Positions 24,685 to 33,498 are shown, counted from the first letter of the stretch. The stretch is 64,000 nt of DNA from Candidatus Ribeiella danica (GCA_016717335.1 JADKFS010000018.1:62001-126000), one strand, 5' to 3'. Made by a program: numbers and translations. The notes: generated from the letters alone by a model not told the origin.

Positions 24685-25599
24685 TTACTTGTAGCCGCTA
24701 AACTGGATCGAGTTGATCGCCTTGCGGCCCAGGATCAGGAACAGGGCCACGGTCGGCACGATGCTCAGCAGCGCGCCGGCCATCAGGCCGCTCCAGTCCG
24801 GCGCGCCCTGCGGCGTCTGCGACTTGAACACGCCCAGCGCGACGGTCAGCACGCGCACGCTCTCGTCCTTGCCGATCAGCAGCGGCCACAGGTAGTCGTT
24901 CCAGCTCTGGATGAACGTCAGGATGCCCAGCGTCACCATCGGCGGGCCGCTGAGCGGCACGATGATGCGCCAGAAGATCCCGAACAGCGACAGCCCGTCG
25001 ATCTTGGCGGCCTCCTCGACCTCGCGGTTGATGCCGAGGAAGAACTGCCGCAGGAAGAACACCGCGAACGGTGACATCAGAAAACCGGGCGCCACGATAC
25101 CCTGGAAGGTGTTCAGCCAGCCCAGGTTGCGGATCAGGATGTAGTTCGGGATCAGCGTGACGATGCCGGGGATCATCAGCGCCGCCACGTACAGGAAGAA
25201 GATTTTTTCGCGCATCGGGAAGTTCAGCCGCGCGAAGGCGTAGGCCGCCAGCGCGCTGAAGAACAGCTGGCCCACCACGAGCAAGGTCGACACGATCGCC
25301 GAGTTGCGCAGGTATAGGAAGAAGTGGATCGCCTGGCCCGATCCGCCGGCCGCCTGGGCGGTGGCGAGATCGACCAGCCCCAGCACGCGCGCGAAGTTGA
25401 CCATTGTGAAGCCCACCGGCGCCGGATTCGTCGGGTTGGCGTACAGCTCGCGGTTGGCCGAGAGAGCGGTGCGGATCATCCAGTAGAACGGCACCAGCAC
25501 GATTAGGATCGCCAGAATCAGCCCGGCCCACGCCAGGATGCGGCCGATCGACGGCCCCTTACGCCGCCGCCCTACGATGGTTAAGGCTTGTGACGCCAT
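24685..25599 (-). CDS. Carbohydrate ABC transporter permease, MalG type
   Basis: 304 residues, six membrane helices. The cytoplasmic EAA loop is clear (EEAAKIDGLSLFGIFWRIIVPLSGP, about residues 200-224) and couples to the ATPase. The N-terminus is basic (GRRRKGPSIGRI) and the C-terminus QFSGYK matches MalG-type proteins, which end after the sixth helix. ATG 25599 follows GGGAGAG. The gap to the upstream MalF gene is filled by heptamer repeats. With the MalF-type partner it forms the membrane channel for the sugar captured by the 23133-24524 lipoprotein. Confidence 0.94.
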   Translation of the reverse strand: MASQALTIVGRRRKGPSIGRILAWAGLILAILIVLVPFYWMIRTALSANRELYANPTNPAPVGFTMVNFARVLGLVDLATAQAAGGSGQAIHFFLYLRNSAIVSTLLVVGQLFFSALAAYAFARLNFPMREKIFFLYVAALMIPGIVTLIPNYILIRNLGWLNTFQGIVAPGFLMSPFAVFFLRQFFLGINREVEEAAKIDGLSLFGIFWRIIVPLSGPPMVTLGILTFIQSWNDYLWPLLIGKDESVRVLTVALGVFKSQTPQGAPDWSGLMAGALLSIVPTVALFLILGRKAINSIQFSGYK

Positions 25600-25632
25600 T
25601 GGTACTCTCCCTGTATTTCAACTCTGAGATTA

Positions 25633-25756
25633 GGGACGTGGGACGTGGGACGTGGGGCCGAAGCCTTCGCCCCTGATTCTCAGCCTGCGATAGTCCTTCT
25701 ACCATCCATCGTCCATCGTCCATCGTCCTTGGTCATTCAGCGTTCAGCGTTCAGCG
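25633..25756. repeat. Heptamer arrays between MalG and MalF genes
   Basis: GACGTGG units (three) at 25634-25656, CATCGTC units (three) at 25703-25727 and GTTCAGC units (three) at 25735-25756. The last abuts the stop codon of the MalF gene. Confidence 0.85.
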
Positions 25757-26692
25757 CTAGGCCAGGTCGGACTCGTCGGCGCGCAGGAAGCGCATCTGCA
25801 GGATCGTCATCGTGATCAGGACCAGGAATAGCACCACCGCCACCGCCGTCGCGTAGCCCATCTGGAAGCGGTTGAAGGCGAACTCGTAGATGTACCAGTA
25901 GATCACCCGCGTGGCGTTCACCGGCCCGCCTGAGGTCATGATCGCGATCGTGTCGAAGATCTGGAACGAGCCGATCACCGTGGTCACCAGCACGAACACC
26001 AGCACCGGGCGCAGCAGCGGCACGGTGATCGACCAGAACATGCGCGTCTCGGTGGCGCCGTCGATCGCGCCGGCCTCGTAGACGTCTTTCGGGATGGTCT
26101 GCAGGCCGGCGAAGATCAGCAGCGCGGTGTAGCCGGCGTGCCGCCAGGTATTGACCCAGGCGATCACCGGCATGGCCTGCCCGACCGAGCCGGCGAACGG
26201 CTGGCGCGGGATGCCAAACAGCCCCAGGATCTGGTTGATCAGCCCCAGGGCCGGGTCGAGCAGCCACAGCCACAGCAGCGCGACCACCACGCTGGGGATG
26301 AGCCAGGGCAGCACCAGGATGCCCCGCACGATGATCGACTGGGTCAGCCGATCCATCAGCACAGCCAGGATCACCGCGAGCAGCGTCTGGAGCGGGATGT
26401 TCAGCGCCACGTAGTAGACAGTCGCCCGCATGGCGTTCCAGAACTGCGGGTCGCCCAGCAGCTTCTGGTAGTTGGCGAGCCCGACGTTGCGCGGCGTGGT
26501 GAGCAAGTCCCAGTTGGTGAAGCTGATCAGCAGACCGCGCACCGCCGGGTAGGCGTAGAACAGGATGAAGCCAATCAGGCTGGGGAGGATGAACAGCCAG
26601 GCCAGCCCGGTCTCGCCCGTCAGCCAGCCCTTCATCCATGCCGGCCGCGCCTGGGATCGTTGCGCCGTAATGGCGCCGCTACGGTTATTCAT
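25757..26692 (-). CDS. Carbohydrate ABC transporter permease, MalF type
   Basis: 311 residues with six predicted membrane helices. The EAA loop reads YEAGAIDGATETRMFWSITVPLLRP (about residues 211-235). The N-terminal basic segment (QRSQARPAWMKGW) precedes helix 1 (LAWLFILPSLIGFILFYAYP). It is the heteromeric partner of the MalG-type permease immediately downstream. It starts 84 bp downstream of the GH31 stop, and the gap contains no terminator, so co-transcription with GH31 is likely. Confidence 0.94.
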   Translation of the reverse strand: MNNRSGAITAQRSQARPAWMKGWLTGETGLAWLFILPSLIGFILFYAYPAVRGLLISFTNWDLLTTPRNVGLANYQKLLGDPQFWNAMRATVYYVALNIPLQTLLAVILAVLMDRLTQSIIVRGILVLPWLIPSVVVALLWLWLLDPALGLINQILGLFGIPRQPFAGSVGQAMPVIAWVNTWRHAGYTALLIFAGLQTIPKDVYEAGAIDGATETRMFWSITVPLLRPVLVFVLVTTVIGSFQIFDTIAIMTSGGPVNATRVIYWYIYEFAFNRFQMGYATAVAVVLFLVLITMTILQMRFLRADESDLA

Positions 26693-26776
26693 GAGCCCAC
26701 ACCTGCCTTTCTCCTTTCCATCTTCGGATCGGTGGGTGGGGTCTCAGGGGCTGCGCCCGCCCCTGACCCTCCCTTT

Positions 26777-28678
26777 TCACGTGCGGTCGACCTGCTCGAA
26801 CAGCGGCAGTGTCTCCAGCGGGGCGGGGTGCTGCGTGAGCCAGCACGGCCCCTCGACAACCTCGTCGCTCCACCAGTCGCGCCAGCGCCCGGCCGGCAGG
26901 TAGATATCGCGCGCGCGCTGGCCCGGCTGTAGCACCGGGGCGACCAGCAGGCGCTCGCCCAATAGGTACTGATCGTCGATCGCCAGCGTAGCCTGGTCAT
27001 GCGGCGCGTGCCAGAACAGCGGGCGCACCAGCGGCGCGCCCGAGCGCAGCGTCTCGTCGATCTGCGACTGGATGTACGGCGCGATCTGCTCGTGCAGCTG
27101 GCTGTACCGCAGGCAGATCGCGTCGGTCGCATCGTCGAAGGCCCACGGCGGGATGCTGAACTGTAGCGCGGGCAGCAGCGCGCTCAGCTGGGTCCAGCGC
27201 ACCAGCAGCTCCGCGTCGGGCTCCTCGCCGGCGTACGCATTGCCGCCGATCATATCCGGCAGGACGAATGGGTAGCCGACCATGCTCAGCGCCAGCGCCC
27301 CGGTCAGCACGCTGTGCAGCCCGTTGTCGATCCCCCAGCGGCTCCACTTGTCCCACTCGCGAAACAAGATGCCGTTGCGCTGCGCGCGCCAGCCGCTGCG
27401 CACCTCGGTCCAGGCGAAGTGCTCGGCCACCCAGGCCACGTAGTGGTCGGCATACTGGTGCGGCAGCAGCGGCTGGGCCGTCACGCGGTCGCGCGGCACA
27501 TAGTTGCCCTCGCCGGCGTCGAACTTGAAGCCGTCGACGCCATCTTGCTGCTGGAGCCGCCCGAGCTGCGCGCGCCACCACGCCAGCGCCGCCGGGTTGG
27601 TCACGTCGATCAGGCCGCCGTAGCCCTGCCACCAGCGCACCACCGCCGGCGCGCCGCTGGCTGGGTCGCGCACCAGGAAGCCCTGCGCGGCGGCCTCGGC
27701 GAACGCGGCGCCGCGCGGGTCGAAGAACGGCGGCATCCACAGCGTGACCTTGAAGCCCAGCTCGTGCAGCCGGTCGATCATGGCGCGCGGGTCGGGGAAC
27801 TTGGCGCGATCCCAGGCGCACTCGCCGTAGCCGAGCTGCCAGCGGTCGTCGATCTCCATCACTGAGCGGGGGTAGCCGCGCGCGACGATGTCTTCGGCGA
27901 ACTCCAGCACGTCGGCCTGGGTGACGGCCATCTTGTAGCGCGCCCAGGTGGTCCAGATCGGCCGGGCGATCAGCTCCGGCGGCGGCGCGCTGGTCGGGTG
28001 GCCGAGCACGCCGATCGCCAGCGCGTGGGCGGCCGGCACGTCGTCGGCGAGCAGAATGTCGAGCGCCAGCAGCGGGCCGCGGTCGGGCAGCGGCGCGTCC
28101 AGGTTGGATGCGGCCGTCGGCTCGGGCAGCCGCGCGACCACCCGCAGCAGGCCGTCGCCGCCGCGGTCGAGCGTCATGTCCAGTTCGCCCGACTCCTCGC
28201 CGGCCAGCAGCGCCGCGCCGGCGGCGTTGAACCAGAGCGGCGTGGTGATGCAGCTCGACCCGCCACGCCCGTTGTCGTAGGGGATCAGCGGCTCGGCGAT
28301 CAGCGGCAGCCGGTCGAGCGGCCACGGCTGGATGACCCGCTGGCCGTGCCCGTACCAGGGGCCCTGCGGCTTGAGCGCCCAGGCCACGCCGACGGCCGGC
28401 AGGTTGGGCGCGCAGCTCCAGCGCAGGCGGAAGCCGGACGCCGTCGCCTCCGCCTCAAGCTCCAGCGAGACGCTGGGGTCGAGCGTGCCGTAGCGGATCG
28501 CGAGACGATCGCCGGAGCGCTCGACGCTCAGGGCTGCCTGCGCGGAAAGCTCGACATTGTAGGCCAGCACGAAGGCCGGGGCGGACTCAAGCACAACATG
28601 ATCGCCGCGCACGAAACTGAGCCGTCCGCTGTCGTCGACGATCATCTCGCCAGCCCGGCTGTGAAGTTCGATACCCAC
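26777..28678 (-). CDS. Glycoside hydrolase family 31 (MYORG-like alpha-glucosidase/alpha-galactosidase)
   Basis: 633 residues. GTG 28678 is preferred because AGAGAGG lies five bases upstream; a TTG at 28711 is the longer alternative. There is no signal peptide, so the enzyme acts in the cytoplasm on imported sugar. The GH31 beta/alpha barrel occupies about residues 240-560. The predicted nucleophile is Asp 387 in GFKFDAGEG, and an acid/base candidate is Asp 475 in VLPDMIGGN. These FKFDAGE and PDMIGGN motifs resemble the MYORG-type subgroup rather than the WxDMNE alpha-glucosidases. Human MYORG is an alpha-galactosidase, so release of galactose feeding galT downstream is an attractive inference. 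The gene precedes the two sugar permeases and carries a candidate operator about 120 bp upstream. Confidence 0.88.
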   Translation of the reverse strand: MGIELHSRAGEMIVDDSGRLSFVRGDHVVLESAPAFVLAYNVELSAQAALSVERSGDRLAIRYGTLDPSVSLELEAEATASGFRLRWSCAPNLPAVGVAWALKPQGPWYGHGQRVIQPWPLDRLPLIAEPLIPYDNGRGGSSCITTPLWFNAAGAALLAGEESGELDMTLDRGGDGLLRVVARLPEPTAASNLDAPLPDRGPLLALDILLADDVPAAHALAIGVLGHPTSAPPPELIARPIWTTWARYKMAVTQADVLEFAEDIVARGYPRSVMEIDDRWQLGYGECAWDRAKFPDPRAMIDRLHELGFKVTLWMPPFFDPRGAAFAEAAAQGFLVRDPASGAPAVVRWWQGYGGLIDVTNPAALAWWRAQLGRLQQQDGVDGFKFDAGEGNYVPRDRVTAQPLLPHQYADHYVAWVAEHFAWTEVRSGWRAQRNGILFREWDKWSRWGIDNGLHSVLTGALALSMVGYPFVLPDMIGGNAYAGEEPDAELLVRWTQLSALLPALQFSIPPWAFDDATDAICLRYSQLHEQIAPYIQSQIDETLRSGAPLVRPLFWHAPHDQATLAIDDQYLLGERLLVAPVLQPGQRARDIYLPAGRWRDWWSDEVVEGPCWLTQHPAPLETLPLFEQVDRT

Positions 28679-29028
28679 GAGCACCTCTCTGAGGATAGCC
28701 GTATCGGTCAATCGAGTGTCGTATGGACTCGGGGATGTGCTTGTATTGATGTGTTTGGGATGTGATCGGAGTATAGCGATCCCGAGTCAACATCGCATTA
28801 AGAATCCCGCGCTCATATTGCACAATACCGACCTGTTGCGCTTGTACGATCGCGTCCGGTGCAATGGTGCGGCGGCCTGCAGGTGGCACTTGCCGGGGGA
28901 GCGGAGCGTGGGGTTGGACCGGGGTGTGCGCCTAAAACGCGCGCGGGTTGGGGTAGTCATGATGCGTGTGTGTGAGGATGCTGGCCGGATCGGCGTCGCT
29001 CTCGCGGGGCCGCTCTTCGACGCGCCGC
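28679..29028. other. Promoter region of the GH31-transporter cluster; no gene
   Basis: 350 bp between the pseudo-receiver stop and the GH31 start. It contains candidate operator A (28798-28832). Short GC-rich palindromic bits occur at 28860-28960. No confident -35/-10 pair was identified. Confidence 0.5.
28798..28832. promoter_or_regulatory. Candidate operator A upstream of GH31
   Basis: 35-bp block starting TTAAGAATC and ending ACCGAC. It matches 30 of 35 positions, with no gaps, to the block at 29465-29499. It lies 120-154 bp upstream of the GH31 start, a typical distance for an AraC-type activator. Confidence 0.6.
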
Positions 29029-29430
29029 TCAAGCCCCGCCGCTTCCAATAACGTTCTGCAGCGTGTCTAGCAGGATCGAGGGCAAGGTCGGCTTGACCAG
29101 GTAGATCGTCGCGCCCAGCTCCATGCCGCGCCGGCGCTCGTCCAGCGTGCTGCAGATCACCAGCGGGATGCCGCGCGCGGCGCACTCGCGGCTGATCGCC
29201 ACGATATCGGTCCAGCCCCGGCCGAAGATCGCCGGCTCGAGCACCAGCGCCGCGATCCGGCGCGCGGACAGCGTGCGCAGGAGCGTGGTCTCGTCGTGCG
29301 CCGCAAGCACCTCGAACGCGACGCGCAGGGCGCGCCGGTACAGCTCGGCGGTGGCTTGGTCAGGCTCGCCGATCAGCACCACGCGATCAGTCGCCGGCAT
29401 GGCTTTGGCTAGCCTTTCGAAATTGCTCAC
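29029..29430 (-). CDS. Stand-alone pseudo-receiver domain (phospho-Asp replaced by Glu)
   Basis: 133 residues forming a single CheY-like domain. Conserved late features are kept: LVICST with the Thr/Ser at the switch position and YLVKP with the essential Lys. The phospho-acceptor position after beta-3, however, is Glu (AALVLEPAIF), and the acidic pair after beta-1 is GEPD. Replacement of the acceptor Asp by Glu often mimics the phosphorylated state, so this protein may be constitutively active or phosphorylation-independent. A GTG at 29430 is chosen because TATACT lies 6 bp before it (leaderless layout); ATG 29400 is the alternative. It lies between the hybrid kinase and GH31 on the same strand and is probably part of that regulon. 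Confidence 0.75.
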   Translation of the reverse strand: MSNFERLAKAMPATDRVVLIGEPDQATAELYRRALRVAFEVLAAHDETTLLRTLSARRIAALVLEPAIFGRGWTDIVAISRECAARGIPLVICSTLDERRRGMELGATIYLVKPTLPSILLDTLQNVIGSGGA

Positions 29431-29436
29431 ATGCGG

Positions 29437-29442
29437 AGTATA
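29437..29442 (-). promoter_or_regulatory. Candidate -10 box of the pseudo-receiver gene
   Basis: On the minus strand it reads TATACT and ends 6 bp before GTG 29430, so the transcript would be leaderless. Candidate operator B lies just upstream (29465-29499), where an activator would be expected. Confidence 0.5.
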
Positions 29443-29464
29443 GCCAGCCAGGGGGCGCGCGTCC

Positions 29465-29499
29465 TTAAGAATCGCGCGCTGATATTACAGAAAACCGAC
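29465..29499. promoter_or_regulatory. Candidate operator B upstream of the pseudo-receiver gene
   Basis: TTAAGAATC...ACCGAC, the second copy of the 35-bp block. It covers roughly 23-57 bp upstream of the candidate -10 box. It is flanked by the kinase gene on one side and the pseudo-receiver on the other. Confidence 0.6.
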
Positions 29500-29594
29500 T
29501 CGTTCGGGGCACCGGACCCGCTGCGCCGGTCGAGGGTGGTTTGGGGGGCCGAAGTCACTCCAAAATCTTCATTCTGGAATGCCTAGCCGATGCT

Positions 29595-32500
29595 CTAGTC
29601 GCGCGGCTGAGCGCGGAACGCGCGCGGCGAGCAGCCGACCTCGCGGTGGAAGATGTGGCTGAAGTAGGTGGCGGTGTCGAAGCCGACCCGCGCGGCCACC
29701 TCAGCGATGGTGTAGTCGGTCCTGCGCAGCAGCTCTTTGGCGCGCAGCACGCGGTAGCGGATGAGGTACTCCCAGGGCGAGAGCCTCAGCTCCTGTTGGA
29801 AGATTCGGCCGAGGTAGTCTTTGTTGACGCCAACCGCGGCGGCCAGATCCTGCCGGGCCAGTGGCTCGTCGTAGTGCTGCTGGATGAACGCGATCGCCCG
29901 CTTCACCAGCGCGCTTGTGTGCGCCGGCAGTTGCTCGTCGCGGGCGAGCGTGCGGCGCAGCGACTCGGCCAGCTCAGCCTCCGACAGCACGTCCTTGGTC
30001 TGGAAGACCACCCGCGCCTCAGCGAGGCGGCGGACGTCGGCGGCGGAGAGCACCCGGCCGCTCAGCACCAGCACGGGGACGGTGGTCGTGTGCGGGTTGG
30101 TGCGCAGCGCATCCAGCACGGCGAACCCATCGACCTCGGGCAGCGCCAGGTCGAGGACCAGCAGGCTGGGCGACTCGTGGGCGAGGATCTCCAGCGCGCC
30201 GCGTCCATCGCCGACATCGCGGATGCTGTGGCTGGGGAAGTGCGCGGCGATGATCCGGCAGTGCAGCGCGCGCGTCTGCGGATCGTCCTCGACGACCAGG
30301 ATGCTGCCGGCCGGCTGGGGCGGATCGAGATCGTTCAGCGCCGCGATCAGCGCGCCCTGGGCCAGCGGCTTCATCAGCACGCCCGTCGTTATGCTGGCGG
30401 GGCGTGTGACATCTGCCCCGCCGCCATAGAGCATCACCGGGAGCTGGCCGAGGTGCGGGTGCGCGCGGATCTGCTGCACGACGCTCCAGCCGTCGTGCGC
30501 GGCGGTGGCCAGATCCCAGGCCAGCAGCTCCGGCTCGGCGGCCAGCAGCACGCCGGCCAGGTCGTCGCCGGGGCGAAACTGGCGCAGCGCCAACCCGCGC
30601 CGCTCGGCCAGCTCGACCAGGCTGGCGGGCGGCGCTGCGGCCGTGGTGATCAGCAGCAGCGTTCGCCGGGCGCCTTCGGGCGGCAGCGCCGCTGCTTCAA
30701 GCTCGGGCAGCGGCAGGTAGATGTGGAACGTGCTGCCCTGGCTGAGCCGGCTCTCGACCGTGATCCGGCCGTGGTGCAGCGCGACCAGCCGCCGCGCGAT
30801 GCTGAGCCCCAGGCCGATCCCCTCGCGCCGGCGCACGCCGTCGCCGACGCTGATGAACGGGTCGAAGATCTGCTCCTGCAGATCGGCGGGGATGCCGGCG
30901 CCGGTGTCGGCGACCCAGAGGTGCAGCTCGGGCGTCAGGACCTCGGCGCCGAGCAAAACCTGGCCGCGCTGCGTAAACTTGTGGGCATTGTGGAGCAGGT
31001 TGAGCAGCACCTGCCGCAGGCGCACCGGGTCGGCCGCGATCGGCGGCAGCTCGGGCGGCGCATCCAGCCGCCACGTTACGTTGCCGCCCGCGCCGAAGAG
31101 ATCGGCGGCCGACCGGAAGACCTGCTCCAGGAAGTCGCGGGTGTCGATCGGCTCCGGCAGCAGATCGAGCTCGCCGATCTCCGCGCGCGAGAGGTCCAGC
31201 AGATCGTTGATCAGGCGCAGCAGGTGTCCGCCGCTGCGCTGGATCTGCGTGATATCCTCGCGCAGGCCGGCGCCGGGCGCCGCGCCACTATCCAGCGAGT
31301 CGAGCGCCATCTGGCTGTAGCCGAGGATGATATTCAACGGCGTGCGCAGCTCATGGCTCACGCTGGCCAGCAGCATGGTCTTGAGCCGATCGGCCTTCTC
31401 GGCGATCGCGCGCGCCGCAAGCTCCTGGCCATACAGCTCGGCGTTGCGCATCGAGATGCCCAGCCGGTCCGCCAGCAGCTGTAGGCCGGCCAGCTCCTCG
31501 CGCGTGTGGTGCGCCGGCTGGCGCCGGTGCAGATCGAGCAGACCGACGATCTGGCCGCCCAGGCGCACCGGAATAACCACGCGCGCGCGCATCTCCGCCC
31601 ACTGCGGCTCGGGGGCGAAGCGGTGGCTGGCGCCAGTGTCGGGAATAAAGACGATCTGGTTATGTGTCAGCGCGTACGCCAGCGGCCCGGCCGGGTCGAT
31701 CGCGCCGTCCGCCGGCGCCCCAGTCGTATACATGCCGCTGACCTCGACCAGCCGGGAGGTATGCTGATTCCAGAGCAAGAGCTGCGCGTCGTCGAAGCCA
31801 TAGGTGTCGCGGATCAGCCCGGCAATCGCCAGCGAGAGCTGCTGCTCATTGAGGATGAGGCCGACCTGCCGATCGATCGCCCGGCTCGTCTCAAGCTGCA
31901 CGATCCGCTGCCGCTCGCTGTGCCGGTTCGAGTCGACCAGCCGCGTCGGCAGGGTGGCCAGGCTGAGCATCTTGCGCATGGCCGCCTCGGCCACGTTCTC
32001 GGCCGTGATCAGGCGCTGCTGGTGCTGAAAATGATCGGGGAGCGGCTCGCCGCGCGCCGCGCGGTGGGCCAGGTCGACCGCCTGCGTGGCGATGTCGTCG
32101 ATGTCGGTCTCGACCGTCGCCGCCATGCGACCCTCGGCGATCGCGGCCAGCGCGAGCGGGTCGCCGTTGATGCCGAGGATCAGCGCCTGGCGATCGATCT
32201 GCCCGCGCGCCCGGCAGAGATCGCGGGCGGCCAGGGCGAGCGAGTCGGAGAGGCCGAAGATCGCGTCGAAGCGCAGATCCGGGTGCGCGTCGAGATAGGC
32301 CGCCATGTAGGGAATCGCCAGCTCGGGCAGCCAGTCGCACGACATGTGATAGATGGCATACGGCCGCGCGGGGCTCAGCGTCGCCGCGAACCCGTCGAGC
32401 CGGCTCTGGCCGGTATCTTCCCCAGACGACAGCCCGCCGACAATCAGCACGCTCCCCCGCCCCGCCAGGCGCTCGGCGAGAAACACGCCGAGCATGTGTG

Positions 32501-32828
32501 CGGCGTCATACAGGCCCAGGCGTGAAGTAAACAGCGGGTGGCGCAGCGCGATCTCCGACACGTAGATAATCGGGATGCCGCGATCGAGGATGCGGGCAAG
32601 CAGGCTGGGCGGATATGTGTTGCAGATCAGCGCGTCGAGGTCGTGCAGGAGCAGATCTTCGACTACCTCGGCCTGCTCGTCGGCCGAGAGCAGGCGCGAT
32701 TCCTGGATGTTGATCTCGATCAGCTCCGCGGCCAGCGCCTGCGCACGCTGCCACATAACCTCGCGCACCTGCACCCAGAACGGGTCGTCATGCTCGATCT
32801 GTATACCGATCCGTGGTGTGTGAGGCAT
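29595..32828 (-). CDS. Soluble hybrid two-component regulator: LacI-type sugar sensor, GAF, kinase, two receivers, AraC HTH
   Basis: 1077 residues from ATG 32828 (AGGAGG, spacing 5). Domains in order: periplasmic-binding/LacI-like sugar-sensing fold (1-300; IGIQIEHDDPFWVQV, LGINGDP); GAF (about 330-470); HisKA with phospho-acceptor His 492 (SVSHELRTP); HATPase with N and G boxes (NLLHNAHKF, DTGAGIP, GIGLGLS; 605-710). Then come receiver 1 (about 722-835, Asp 772), receiver 2 (843-965, Asp 893 in LVLDLALP, Lys in FQTKD) and an AraC-type DNA-binding domain (975-1077). There is no signal peptide or membrane helix, so it senses sugar inside the cell, unlike membrane-bound Bacteroides hybrid regulators. 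It heads the GH31-transporter cluster and probably activates it through the two 35-bp sites. Confidence 0.92.
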   Translation of the reverse strand: MPHTPRIGIQIEHDDPFWVQVREVMWQRAQALAAELIEINIQESRLLSADEQAEVVEDLLLHDLDALICNTYPPSLLARILDRGIPIIYVSEIALRHPLFTSRLGLYDAAHMLGVFLAERLAGRGSVLIVGGLSSGEDTGQSRLDGFAATLSPARPYAIYHMSCDWLPELAIPYMAAYLDAHPDLRFDAIFGLSDSLALAARDLCRARGQIDRQALILGINGDPLALAAIAEGRMAATVETDIDDIATQAVDLAHRAARGEPLPDHFQHQQRLITAENVAEAAMRKMLSLATLPTRLVDSNRHSERQRIVQLETSRAIDRQVGLILNEQQLSLAIAGLIRDTYGFDDAQLLLWNQHTSRLVEVSGMYTTGAPADGAIDPAGPLAYALTHNQIVFIPDTGASHRFAPEPQWAEMRARVVIPVRLGGQIVGLLDLHRRQPAHHTREELAGLQLLADRLGISMRNAELYGQELAARAIAEKADRLKTMLLASVSHELRTPLNIILGYSQMALDSLDSGAAPGAGLREDITQIQRSGGHLLRLINDLLDLSRAEIGELDLLPEPIDTRDFLEQVFRSAADLFGAGGNVTWRLDAPPELPPIAADPVRLRQVLLNLLHNAHKFTQRGQVLLGAEVLTPELHLWVADTGAGIPADLQEQIFDPFISVGDGVRRREGIGLGLSIARRLVALHHGRITVESRLSQGSTFHIYLPLPELEAAALPPEGARRTLLLITTAAAPPASLVELAERRGLALRQFRPGDDLAGVLLAAEPELLAWDLATAAHDGWSVVQQIRAHPHLGQLPVMLYGGGADVTRPASITTGVLMKPLAQGALIAALNDLDPPQPAGSILVVEDDPQTRALHCRIIAAHFPSHSIRDVGDGRGALEILAHESPSLLVLDLALPEVDGFAVLDALRTNPHTTTVPVLVLSGRVLSAADVRRLAEARVVFQTKDVLSEAELAESLRRTLARDEQLPAHTSALVKRAIAFIQQHYDEPLARQDLAAAVGVNKDYLGRIFQQELRLSPWEYLIRYRVLRAKELLRRTDYTIAEVAARVGFDTATYFSHIFHREVGCSPRAFRAQPRD

Positions 32829-32932
32829 CGTTACCTCCTGGCTAGCGGCCAGGCGCGCCACTGTCGGTTCTGCGGGGCAGCAGCCCGATCGCTGGCGCTC
32901 TAGAGCTGTGAGCAAAAGCATTGAACCACGAC

Positions 32933-33006
32933 GCAAGAACGAGATGCCGCTGTGCTGCGATCCGTCGTACTGCCGACTGGCTCCTGCCGACTGCCCACTG
33001 GTATAG
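32933..33006. repeat. Dispersed 74-bp repeat, copy 1
   Basis: Begins GCAAGAACGAGATGCCG and ends CTGCCGACTGCCCACTG. It is colinear, with about 8-9 mismatches, with 42199-42272. The second half is heptad periodic (CTGCCGA-like units). It ends 31 bp from the stop codon of the minus-strand DinB-like gene. Confidence 0.85.
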
Positions 33007-33036
33007 TTGTCCCCACAATCAGTTTGGCGGCTTACC

Positions 33037-33474
33037 TCAGCCCTTCAGCGCGGCGTCGACCTCGTCGAGGTGCTCGCCGCGGTGCAGCGCGCGCACGACC
33101 CAGCGCTTGTTGTAGGCGTAGATCTCCGCGAGCAGCGCCGGGGTGAAGCGCTCCAGGCGCGCGTCCAGCGCGTCCGCGGTCTCGATCGCGATCCGCGCCG
33201 CCTCGCGCGGCGGGATGGCCGCCCACAGCGGCAGCGACAGGTCGTTCACGAAGATGTCGATCTCGGGGATGAACAGCGTGCCGTCGCGCTCGGTCATGTC
33301 CAGAACATACATCACGCGCCGATCCCAGAAGGCGATGTGCGCCAGGGCGATCGCCACGGTCCAGTGCGCGCCGACCGGATGCTGCAGCTCCTCGTCGCTC
33401 AGGCGCGCGGCCAGCGCGCGGATGCGGCCGGTCGAGGCGCGGTTCTGCTCGACAAACGATCGATCCATCGTCAT
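33037..33474 (-). CDS. DinB/DUF664-like four-helix metalloprotein
   Basis: 145 residues from ATG 33474 with GGAGG six bases upstream. The sequence has the DinB/YfiT pattern: an N-terminal helix, a WTVAIALAHIAFWD motif with the metal-ligand His in helix 2, and a late HRGEHLDEVDAAL segment with two further His. Such proteins bind Ni or Zn through three His and act as thiol-dependent transferases or are of unknown function. It could equally be annotated as a maleylpyruvate-isomerase-like N-terminal domain. It is single on its strand, and a 19-bp perfect hairpin lies 24 bp upstream of its start. Confidence 0.72.
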   Translation of the reverse strand: MTMDRSFVEQNRASTGRIRALAARLSDEELQHPVGAHWTVAIALAHIAFWDRRVMYVLDMTERDGTLFIPEIDIFVNDLSLPLWAAIPPREAARIAIETADALDARLERFTPALLAEIYAYNKRWVVRALHRGEHLDEVDAALKG

Positions 33475-33498
33475 AGGAGACCTCCGTTACAGTTTTGG

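Noticed and set aside
29541..31484. 647-codon plus-strand frame opposite the hybrid kinase
   Set aside because: Antisense shadow of a gene with clear kinase domains; no start signal or family.
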